This document shows positions 56,373 to 64,000 of a stretch of DNA of 64,000 nucleotides, piece by piece. The DNA comes from Lepidostoma basale. Lineage: Eukaryota; Arthropoda; Insecta; Trichoptera; Lepidostomatidae. A program made the position numbers and the translations under genes. Position 1 is the stretch's first letter; the number at the start of each line of letters is the position of its first letter. The DNA is taken from assembly GCA_022606425.2 (NCBI GenBank), contig JAHDVF020001252.1, positions 620,001 through 684,000 on the forward strand, written 5' to 3'. A model generated the notes under the pieces. The model made no database searches. It was not told the origin of the DNA and saw only the letters and a program-made list of their open reading frames with translations.

Positions 56373-57339
56373 AAAGGCATTATTAAATGTCAGTTTAATC
56401 TCATATATAAAACAAACGTTTTCTGTATGAGGTACTGTATCTCACCTGTCTCAATAAGTAAATGTCCTAAAATATATTATAACCTAAAAAATATATATAT
56501 TTGTGTCATTGGCAACTATACATATTCTAAATTTGTATTCGTACATGCTTCAAAAAATACAAATATTGATCTGTAAAAACTGTGTTATTATTTATTATTC
56601 TAATTAAATAAAAAATATGTAACAGATACTTGATAAGCAAATACTGCAGATCAATGTAACGGCCTACGGAGTTCGACGGAGTTCTTGAAACTGCATTAAT
56701 CAAATATTGCGATAAGCGTTATGTTTAATGTCTCATGAATGCGCGGGAAAACAAGTTGGCGACTGATTACACAACACTTGGACAAAGCAGATGATCTTCG
56801 GATTGTTTGGTTGACACCATTCGCAGTGGAATGGCGGAATATTCGGTAAACGTTTAGCTGTTTGCTCGCAACTGTTTGCTCGATCAATATATTTTTGATT
56901 TGACTATTTAATCCGCGCGAGGTTGCCAATTTGTTTTATCTGGCGGGTTAGTCAGCGCGCCATATTGGCGCACAGAAAATGTTGTTTTTTTATATCTTCT
57001 ATTCCTACCGGTGAACAGCCCGCGCCAAGGACTGGCCTCGTGTGACAACCTTTATTTGAAGAGTGCAGGACGAAGGTTTTCCCTTATCATCGTCTCTTCT
57101 CTCGCTACAATGCCCCTTTTAATTGTGTACGTTATCGTGAGCGCTTTGTACATACATTGTAAGATATATTTTTCTTCATGATATTATTATATTTGCATCG
57201 GCATTATGGTCAAACGTTATAAATACATACACTACGCTGTTTTGTTTTGTTTCAACAACTGGTCGTGAAACGTAAGTAAGCACTTTAGTGATCGGCCTGA
57301 TTGATGAGGATACGGACGGTATTTTTAAATAATTGTTAT
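56373..57339. other. No gene recognised
   Basis: 56920-57130 is GC-richer (CGGGTTAGTCAGCGCGCCAT, CGGTGAACAGCCCGCGCC). No ORF or splice pattern that I can defend. The minus frames at 56929-56696 and 57595-57176 are unsupported. Confidence 0.4.
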
Positions 57340-57630
57340 TAATTACAACAGAATGAGAAATACGATAAGAGAGATGTGATGATATCCAAGATGTGGTCAG
57401 AAGGGGAAGATAGAGAAAAGGATATTGGAGGGACTGTGTGGAAAGAATGGACACCGAAAGATTACCACACCTTGTCCTACATGGGAAACCAGAGGGAAGA
57501 AGGATGTCTGGGAGACCCCCCGAGAGATGGAAAGACCGCTGGAAGTCCACATCGCACGAGGAAGCAAACTCTGTACAAATAGGCCCTAGCGGCATTCAAA
57601 CAGTTTAAGAAGTAGTTATTAAATATACCA
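57340..57630 (+). mobile_element. RTE-B-like tail
   Basis: Read with frame changes: RNTIREMC, DVVRRGR, CVERMDTERLPHLVLHGKPE, GRRMSGRPPERWKDRWKSTS, HEEANS, in the same order as RTE-B (RNTRIREIC ... RMDTTRLP ... GRPPKR ... WESTSQEE). The open frame at 57376 is a shifted reading of the same sequence. Confidence 0.75.
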
Positions 57631-58324
57631 TATATGGTATATGTTTTAAATATTATTATTATATTATTATTATTAATTAATATTTTTATTTTTTATTTTA
57701 AATGACAACATCCGAACTGACGAAACCGGTGAGAAGTAGATGTGGAATAAAGGAATAAAACTAAATATCTATCTATTTTATTTGGTTCTTCATTATTAAC
57801 TATATGAAATTTGGATCTGTGTGAGAGAGAATATAGTAACAAGTGATAACGATGTCTGAATATATGTATTATAGTTTCAAGTGTTCCGAAATTTTAGACG
57901 ATTTTAAGGGTAATAATACAAATATAATACAAGGGTAATAATACTTGTAATATTTTAATGAAGTGTTTAAAGTATCGCTTAATGAACAGTGATTACGTAA
58001 AACAAAGGTCTCAAATAATTGTTTAAAATTTTTTAACTTGTACATTTTTTAACTAACTACATGTGTAATCTATATATTATCAATGGTGATCAATTTTGTT
58101 GGTGTAAATAAAATGTGTTATTTACACAATAATATATTGTACATATACAATAAGTTCTTGGAATTAGATATTCTAAGTTTCGGAGGTTCAGATCTTGTAG
58201 TCAGAATCTTTTAGTGTGAAGGGAACCCTGATAGAAATGTGATTTAGTAGATTTTAAACGTTATATGCTAATACAACGTGTCACCTCTAGATATTCTACA
58301 AATATGTTTTCGTTCCATTTTGTT
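57631..58324. other. AT-rich, no gene
   Basis: 57710-57740 (GAACTGACGAAACCGGTGAG) has GAAACCGGT as in snapback family 4, but no stem II. Otherwise nothing. Confidence 0.4.
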
Positions 58325-58800
58325 CCTTCTTATTTCGGTGCCGTGTCAGGTCCACCCCAACATTGGCGATCACTGCAGCAAAGGCATCTCTATCCTGCTC
58401 CACTTGGAAAAGGTTCTAAACTCTTGTTATTCCTGTCCACTCTTTGATGTTCCGCAGTCAGGACAGCTGTCTTCTACCAACTCCCCGACGTCCCTCCACT
58501 TTATCCATTAATATCAGTCGAAGGAGATGGTATTTTTCTCCCCTTAGCACACCCAAATATGAGACCTTTCTAACATTCACACTCGACAACAACTCTCTAT
58601 TGGCTCTGGCCCTCTGCAGTACGTCTGCATTACTGACCCTATCGGTCCACGGTATACGAAGCATTCTGCGGTATATCCACATCTCGAACGCTTCCAACTG
58701 GTTCATTACATTCACTTTCAGAGTCCAGGTTTCGCAGCCATATAGTAGAACAGACCATATATAACATTCAATCATTCTTTGTCGGAGTTTCAAAAAAAGA
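58325..58800 (-). pseudogene. RTE-C RT ORF tail
   Basis: The minus strand (58793-58458) reads MIECYIWSVLLYGCETWTLK, NVMNQLEAFEMWIYRRMLRI, PWTDRVSNADVLQRARANRE, NVRKVSYLGVLRGEKYHLLR, LILMDKVEGRRGVGRRQLS; then a frameshift and the inverse of FAAVIANVGVDLTRHR. The (GAA)n end is not preserved (CTTCTTATTTCGG). Confidence 0.88.
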
Positions 58801-59529
58801 TTATCGTTGCAAAAGAAAAGTTTGTTCCTGTTTGAAAGATAAAACTTGGAATTAGATCGGCTTATAGAGTTTAGATTTAATGGTTATTATTTTTAAAAAT
58901 GTGATTTTTCTATACGGGGGCTAAATGTGAAGCCCGGAGTGCTCCGCCGAATGGTGAGGAAGGATTTAGAATTTATGCTAAAGTCCTACATTACATCGGT
59001 CAGGGAATGGAAGACCAGATAGGGTTGGCCTTGTAGAATATGATGGGATCAGTCTTATTATTTTAGAAAATTAATGGAGTTACTCGCTTTGTTTTTAAAT
59101 TAATTTCTACATATTTGTCGACAAACTCTCGCTTGTTGACCTCTACTTGATCGGTCAATCTTGGAGTACATCCATGAAATGAAAAGGAAAACGAAAACGA
59201 ACAGTGGAAACATTAAAACTCTATCATCAGATCGTGGAAACGAGGCGTTAATGCCACCAGTCACGTCACGACAGACCAAAGTCCGCCTCTCGGGCAGTAT
59301 CTCTCTTCTGGTTAGCGTTGGTCTCATAAATAATTACTCCGCGGCCATTGCTGATAATATGCTCCAATTTTTAATCTGCTATCACAAGCTTGGCCCGCCA
59401 GGGTCACGCGGGAGAGTATCTCGGTACTTAATATTATCAGAGGTAATTAAAGTTTTATGGCTGTCACAGTGGACGCGTTTCCTCTTTGTGATGTTCTCGA
59501 ACTTCCCAGTAAGATAGAACTACTTTATA
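58801..59529. other. No gene recognised
   Basis: 58915-59030 is a GC-richer stretch (GGGGGCTAAATGTGAAGCCC, GGAGTGCTCCGCCGAATGG) that looks like a LINE 3' UTR but has no second copy. The 118-residue plus frame at 59161-59517 has no domain. Confidence 0.35.
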
Positions 59530-59985
59530 TCGACCATTATGCTGTTTACCCGCAGAGCTAGTCTAAAAGACTTCTTCAGACTTCTTGTTAGGCATGCTAA
59601 GCTACCAATTATCGGAGAGAATGAAGAATATTCACTTAGGGTACGGCCACACCGGAGCGCCAGAGTAGGAGTCAAGATGAACACCTGGCGAACCAACGTA
59701 TGGTATATTATGGGACCGGCCACACCATACGCTTCGCGCGATGCGTGATCATAAGCCACCAGTGTCTTCCCTGACACTCCGGTGTGGCCGTACCCTTAGG
59801 GGTTCACTTCTTTCAACTGATTGGCGGACATATACGTAACTCAGATGTCCTGGGTTATGTAGGCATATTTGTACCTGATTTCTTTGTCAAAGACAACAAA
59901 TATTGTTTTACTTGCCACGCTTTAGAAAAAAACCTGACAATGGTTATTCCTGTGGGTCCGATTACGCAAAGAGATTTTTTGTTTC
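59530..59985 (+). mobile_element. LINE-E2 tail split by a MITE
   Basis: TTGTTAGGCATGCTAAGCTA, CCAATTATCGGAGAGAATGA, AGAATATTCACTTA, then the 157-bp MITE, then GGTTCACTTCTTTCAACTGA, TTGGCGGACATATACGTAAC, GTACCTGATTTCTTTGTCAA. Translates as VHFFQLIGGHIRNSDVLGYV GIFVPDFFV in the second part. Confidence 0.8.
59639..59795. mobile_element. Harbinger-like MITE with TTA duplication
   Basis: 157 bp with 19-bp perfect inverted ends GGGTACGGCCACACCGGAG. TTA sits at both flanks (59636-59638; 59796-59798), and the LINE-E2 sequence is restored by removing the element. TWA duplications and G-rich ends are PIF/Harbinger features; superfamily is inference. Confidence 0.82.
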
Positions 59986-60214
59986 TTGTATACAACAGGT
60001 CGTTTGAACCTAATTACTGTATACAATTTGTTTTTTAGCTAGATTCTCATGACTTGTGATAGGTAGCTAATCTATCGCCATATTATTGTCACGTGAATTC
60101 TACACCAGACCAATGACAGTGTGACAATCACACTGCCATCGCCGGGAATCGAACCCGGGATTTTCGGTGTGGAAGTCAGAGCTTTTACCACCCTGTCACG
60201 AAGGTCGATATCGT
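59986..60214 (-). repeat. SINE-t, full copy
   Basis: GTATACAACAGGTCGTTTGA, GGTAGCTAATCTATCGCCAT, GACAGTGTGACAATCACACT, box B inverse GGAATCGAACC, then CACCCTGTCACGAAGGTCG (box A inverse, two changes). Confidence 0.88.
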
Positions 60215-60461
60215 GATATTTAGTTTCATTTATATCATCAACATATTATTATTTCTTCTTTCGTTATTTTCATATGACCATTATTTCTTTTTTTCTCATT
60301 ATTAATTACATTATTTCTGTTTTTATTCATTCTTTGTCTGTGGTTATAAACGATTTGGATGTTAAAATGTGAAATGTTTATGATTTTAAAATAAATAAAT
60401 TTTATAACTGTTAGTTCAAAAACTTTGTTTTATATCACAAATTGTATTTATTTTACTTTAC

Positions 60462-60497
60462 GACAGCTGTTTCATCAACCAATGTTGACATCATCAG
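60462..60497 (-). ncRNA. Hammerhead-like motif H4a
   Basis: Minus: CTGATGA, stem II GTCAAC-ATTG-GTTGAT, GAAAC, self-complementary ACAGCTGT, GTC. Compared with H2 the second stem II pair is U-A instead of C-G and the first is G-U. Confidence 0.6.
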
Positions 60498-60542
60498 GTG
60501 TAACAATAATATATATCAAAAATATATATATTTTTGTAACAC

Positions 60543-60578
60543 CTGATGATGTCAACATTGGTTGATGAAACAGCTGTC
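60543..60578 (+). ncRNA. Hammerhead-like motif H4b
   Basis: Plus-strand mirror of H4a: CTGATGA (60543-60549), GTCAAC-ATTG-GTTGAT, GAAAC (60567-60571), GTC (60576-60578). Immediately 3' is GTAAAG; the two bases next to the core (C-G, A-U) can pair with the preceding AC, the start of a weak stem I. Confidence 0.6.
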
Positions 60579-60782
60579 GTAAAGTAAAATAAATACAATT
60601 TGTGATATAAAACAAAGTTTTTGAATAAACATTTATAAAATGTTAAAATATCATAGTGTTTCGGCCAAAACAATGGACTATTTAAATAAATTTTAAAAAT
60701 GATATAGAAAAGAATTGTTCCTCCACGCTGATTATCGTGTCAAAGAAAATTAATGTTGTTTCCCTTGTGACATCTGCTTCAC

Positions 60783-60907
60783 CAGGTAGTTAGTCTTATG
60801 TGCTTCTTTTTGAAGAACACGGTCTCCATTCTCGCTGATTCAGCGTCCTCGGTTCTAAGCCCCCGCATAACGTGATGGAGATAGGGCGCCGATGCAGCGA
60901 TGGAAAC
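60783..60907 (-). CDS. Candidate internal host exon
   Basis: Minus-strand reading begins after an acceptor (CTCCGACCCCAG at 60908) and ends at a donor (ACCTG|GTGAAG at 60783/60782). The 125 bp are open in one frame: VSIAASAPYLHHVMRGLRTE, DAESARMETVFFKKKHIRLT, T. GC content is higher than in the surroundings, and the segment is not repeated in the window. Product unknown; it could be chance. Confidence 0.3.
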
Positions 60908-61190
60908 CTGGGGTCGGAGATAATTAATCATGGCTGAATGCATTATTCACGTTTTTATTTTCCTCGGTTAGTATGTTACTTTTGGCATTCTATTGCAAGG
61001 ATTTCCTAATGCGGACAGAACCAGGCACGACTCTCTCGACCTTACGACCTTTGCATTATTATTTTTACTTCGGAAATATCTCCGTACAATCAGACACACA
61101 AATGCTATCACTACTCAAATATCTATTCCGAAACGAAATATACTCGTTAGTTGTTTAAAGAAAAACTATAAATAACACAATTTATTATAT
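60908..61190. other. No gene recognised
   Basis: Two overlapping ~60-residue plus frames are unsupported. Confidence 0.4.
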
Positions 61191-61193
61191 GCT

Positions 61194-61222
61194 GTTTCTT
61201 TAACCGATGTTAGCATCGTCAG
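61194..61222 (-). ncRNA. Hammerhead-like motif H5, truncated
   Basis: Minus: CTGACGA, TGCTAACATCGGTTAAA (stem II half-paired), GAAACAGC, then divergence before GTC. Confidence 0.4.
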
Positions 61223-61327
61223 GTCTTAGAATCAACTAAATACTATCCTCGAATATTACCACTATTACTGTTAAAATTTAAGACACTTATAATATCACAA
61301 TTTCTTTTTATTCACTGAGAGTGTCGC

Positions 61328-61363
61328 GACAGCTGTTTCGCCAACCGATGTTGGCATCATCAG
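61328..61363 (-). ncRNA. Hammerhead-like motif H6
   Basis: Minus: CTGATGA, GCCAAC-ATCG-GTTGGC, GAAACAGCTGTC, continuing GCGACACTCTCAGTGAATAA as in H2 (42079-42132). Two identical copies 19 kb apart on opposite strands. Confidence 0.6.
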
Positions 61364-61412
61364 GTGTTACAATGAACTATTACCTAATAATGTAAAATTC
61401 ATAAAACCGCGA

Positions 61413-61503
61413 AACCGGAAGTGGAACCCGAAGTGGAACCCGAAATGGAACCCGTAGTGGAACCCGAAGTGGAAGTGTCCGAACCCGAACGCGAGATAAA
61501 GTA
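61413..61503 (+). repeat. Tandem 12-bp repeat reading (EVEP)n, followed by a donor-like site
   Basis: About five units of GAAGTGGAACCC (61419-61480). Translation: KPEVEPEVEPEMEPVVEPEV, EVSEPEREIK. The frame ends at AAA|GTAAGAG (61500), a good 5' splice-site match. It could be an exon of an acidic repeat protein or a plain minisatellite. Confidence 0.45.
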
Positions 61504-61612
61504 AGAGGTGGATCTCAATTTAATACTCCAACTGAAAGTCGAGGTGATGAAATACAATAGTATTTAATGAAAACCAAAAAAAAATTATGCAAAATTTCTT
61601 TATTATTAAATA

Positions 61613-61683
61613 TTTAATGTTATATGTGGTCTGTTCTACTATATGGCTGCGAAACATGGACTCTGAAAGTGAATGTAATCTTA
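61613..61683 (+). mobile_element. RTE-C scrap
   Basis: TTATATGTGGTCTGTTCTAC, TATATGGCTGCGAAACATGG, ACTCTGAAAGTGAATGTAAT encodes YMWSVLLYGCETWTLKVNV. Truncated on both sides. Confidence 0.75.
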
Positions 61684-61689
61684 CAACTA

Positions 61690-61735
61690 AGCTAACCAGA
61701 AGAGGGCAGCAAGCTGCTGAAACCAGTCGACGAAA
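61690..61735 (+). ncRNA. Degenerate hammerhead-like motif, family 4
   Basis: CAGAAGA, GCAG-CAA-GCTGC, TGAAACCAGTCGACG. The U4 position is A, as in 42876-42882. Probably inactive even if the fold forms. Confidence 0.35.
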
Positions 61736-62299
61736 AACACTAAATATATAATAAGAAAGTTTTTTTTTTTTTCATTATTTTTAAATTAACTTCTACCAAA
61801 AAATTTCAATAAAAAATATTAATCATACAATAGTATATATTAAACTGTAAAGATAAGTTTTTAATTTAGTTGAAATATTTTTCAATCGTACTGTACACGT
61901 ACACGGTTAAATCATTACCCGATCCTTCGATTATGTCTCATTGTGACTTTCGTATTCCTTATATTAAAAATCCATTATTAAATATTATAGATGCTTAACT
62001 TTATATAAGAAAACACAAAGTGCTGTTATATCTATATATTATATATGTGGTATGTATATATTTATAAGTATATATTTATATAAATGTAAAAAGTCGAGGT
62101 ACTATTAGTACCTATATATTATAAATATTTACATTGTCCTCCACATAAAGAAGATAACGTGGACGACGCTAAAAACGAAAATTTGGTGGGATTGTTGGGA
62201 TTGTTGGGAATGATTACAAGGGTGTTGCGGGTCTTGTTAAACCTTGGATCTTGAGTATCTGAAAGCGACGTTTCGAAGTTCATTGCAGCCTCCATATTC
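61736..62299. other. AT-rich, no gene
   Basis: TATATA-rich at 62030-62095. Nothing supported. Confidence 0.45.
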
Positions 62300-62545
62300 A
62301 GGGTGATTACAATGAAAGTTTATCACAATTATTCAGCTCTCTCTTATTCAATCTCTACCGCATTTATTCAGCTCTCAATCTTATTCTGCTAGTTTTTTTT
62401 TTGGGTCGGCCCACTCTTCTTCTATCCCATGGTGCCCATTGCTCTGTTCCGTGTCGGCCCACTGCCATTTCTGCTCCAAGCGTCACTTCAAAACATAAGG
62501 GTTGGGACCAAAACTACATTGTGCACGGCCGTTTTTTGATAACTT
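62300..62545 (-). mobile_element. Degraded RTE-A copy
   Basis: Inverse of RINAxEM ... NWQKxDES (CGCATTTATTCAGCTCTCAA, TCTTATTCTGCTAG), then, after a short insertion, ACATAAGGGTTGGGACCAAA, ACTACATTGTGCACGGCC (inverse of MAVHNGVLxPTLM). GGTCGGCCCACT and TGTCGGCCCACT (62403, 62452) border the insertion. Confidence 0.65.
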
Positions 62546-62879
62546 TTATTTGTAAATCAACAACTTTTATTTGTAAATCTTCTGTCAAACATAAAAAATC
62601 CCCACATAACTCACGATTGATCTTTTTTTTATATATTTATTTTAGGGTAACAAACAGCGAATAAGTATATATATATATATAAATATACAAAGAACTACTC
62701 AAATAAGGCCAATTACATGTTACCACAAATATATATAAATGAATGAACAGGGTTAACATTATAGACTTATGAAACGAGATTTAACTAAACTAAAATCAAG
62801 ATTAAACTAACTAAGATAATAGTATAAAAATTAACAAAAAGATAATAATAATCATACAAGTAAAGGAATATAACATCAT
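62546..62879. other. AT-rich, no gene
   Basis: Nothing supported. Confidence 0.45.
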
Positions 62880-63451
62880 AGAAAATAATAATAATTATAA
62901 TAATAATAACATTCTAACTTTTAAAGCGCTGTTTTTGTGATGTAATCACCTCAAGGGCGCATTAAGACGTGTTTTAAATCTCAATATGAACGCTGCATCT
63001 GATTGATATTCGCAATCGGTTAGAATATTTTATAGAACAAAATATGCAAGTTTTAAATTGGAAATGAAATGAAATACGTTTTCAGTTTATATCCGAAATC
63101 TGTCGGATCATTTATGCATCTGAGGTGTGAAGGGAGATTGTTCCAAGCTGATGGACCGGCTATCGCAAACGCTCGATCCCCGAAATTTGCACTAGGGCAA
63201 CGCTTTGGCTCAACTAATCTTCCTATTGCCGAGGAGTTCACCGAGCGAAGGGTGGATTTCCTTGTATTTAGGCTGTTCGTTATATAGAGTTTGGATATAT
63301 AACTTGGTGCCATTCCGTGTAGCGCTTTGAAGACTGTCCAGCAGAGTTTATACTGGATTCTTTCAGGAATTTTAAAGCCAGTGAATCTTATGATTATCGT
63401 TTGAAGATACTTTCTTTCCCATCTTTCTTTTCGCAGATCATTGCGTCTCAA
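62880..63451 (-). pseudogene. L2/CR1-like LINE, RT ORF C-terminus
   Basis: A 132-residue minus-strand frame (63451-63053): RIQYKLCWTVFKALHGMAPS, YISKLYITNSLNTRKSTLRS, RLVEPKRCPSANFGDRAFAI, AGPSAWNNLPSHLRCINDPT, FGYKLKTYFIS. RIQYKLxxxxFKALHGxAPSYxSxL and DRAFxxAxPxxWNxLP are the C-terminal signature of L2/CR1-group LINEs. The 3' UTR (inverse 62930-62965) and (ATT)n end at about 62880-62905 follow. 5'-truncated; intact to its stop. Confidence 0.9.
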
Positions 63452-64000
63452 AGATTAACACACTTCAGACAAACATACAAAACAACAATAAATATAATAC
63501 TGTAGGTATATCTACGCATACAGATATTTTATTGTTTAATTGGAGATATGATTTCAGAAGCCGATAGATAAATTCTCGAACGCCGATTAACCATTGCTAG
63601 GCGTAAATTAAACGACTTATAGAAGAAATAAGCTGAGTGTGTCCACACAGCGCCGAGTTGAATAAACAAGAAAATAAATAGTGCTTAAAACAAGTTTCCT
63701 TAATGGGTGACACTCCTATGTGCAAATTGCGGCTGGAATTACAAAACGACCTCGCGCGAGACGTTTTATGATGTTCCCTTTGCACACACTCAAGCTCAAT
63801 TAACATTTACAATGTCCAGCGATTTTTTGCATCCAGCATATTAAGTTCCACAATGCTTTAAATTTAATTTTAACACCTTAACTAAATGACTTCACAAATC
63901 TGCCTACAATATTCTATAGGTAATAATAGGTCACCAACAAGGCTCACTCGTTCCCTGCACTCAGCCCTGTCACCACCCAGTCTTTTCATCTCTTTATAGC
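63452..64000. other. No gene recognised
   Basis: Short minus frame 63806-63597 unsupported. 63700-63790 (GTGACACTCCTATGTGCAAA, CCTCGCGCGAGACG) is somewhat GC-richer. Nothing identified. Confidence 0.4.

Larger units (their letters stand above)
60415..60625. repeat. Snapback family 2: near-perfect 92-bp palindrome
   Basis: Arms 60415-60506 and 60534-60625 match as inverted copies with a single mismatch; the spacer is a 27-base AT-rich segment. Each arm includes one hammerhead-like motif, on opposite strands. Such identity implies very recent formation or arm-to-arm conversion. Confidence 0.95.

Noticed and set aside
57710..57740. Hammerhead-like GAAACCGGTGAG
   Set aside because: No CTGANGA-like core in place and no stem II hairpin; only the GAAACCGGT string matches.
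59161..59517. 118-residue plus-strand frame as a gene
   Set aside because: No domain, no splice context, no conservation evidence; length alone is not enough in animal intergenic DNA.

Overview
This is an AT-rich animal nuclear window, almost certainly from an insect with a repeat-rich genome. The pointers are cecropia-type mariner elements, many 5'-truncated non-LTR retrotransposons (LINEs), a tRNA-derived SINE and several MITEs. I see no intact host gene, no intact rRNA or tRNA gene, no CRISPR array and no bacterial-type operon. The insect order cannot be fixed from the sequence alone; Lepidoptera would fit but is inference.

The coding-like signal is nearly all the C-terminal tails of LINE reverse transcriptases. 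I use working names for families. RTE-A has an SRINAVEMRSLRRMCG-type core and ends in (TTAG)n; its sister RTE-A' ends in (GTT)n. RTE-B and RTE-C end in (GAA)n and RTE-D in (GAT)n. LINE-E and LINE-E2 are Jockey-like, and LINE-E ends in (TGATT)n. There are also an L2/CR1-like LINE with an (ATT)n tail and a poly(A) LINE. DNA transposons include two mariner copies (3120-4238 truncated; 50073-51359 complete, with perfect 31-bp inverted repeats), a jerky/Tigger-like remnant, a broken DUF4817-type transposase, a hAT MITE, a TTAA MITE, a Harbinger-like MITE and a 1.4-kb element with ~115-bp inverted repeats.

Layout: 1-3100 LINE/SINE scraps with a nested hAT MITE; 3120-5318 mariner, LINE-E2 and jerky-like pieces; 5420-13600 mostly RTE tails and snapback repeats; 13700-20100 snapback repeats, a TTAA MITE and a possible host exon split by LINE-E; 20500-32050 LINE-E and RTE copies, two hammerhead-bearing retroposons and an interrupted transposase; 32500-38300 LINE-E copies and the 1.4-kb element; 38600-46300 RTE-A clusters, SINEs and foldback repeats; 46400-56400 the most deeply nested region; 57300-64000 further LINE tails, a palindrome with two opposed ribozyme-like motifs, a possible host exon and an L2-like tail.

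The most interesting signal is not protein-coding. At least six snapback (foldback) repeat families share one design, [CUGANGA-like core]-[stem II hairpin]-[GAAAC]-[very short, often self-complementary stem III]-[GUC or GUU], which is the layout of a minimal hammerhead ribozyme. Stem II pairs covary between copies. Two of these elements are bounded by 14-bp and 9-bp target-site duplications, so they moved as retroposons. A second structural signal is a conserved 3' hairpin in RTE-A/A' whose tetraloop varies only as UUCG, UCCG, UGCG or UACG in well-preserved copies.
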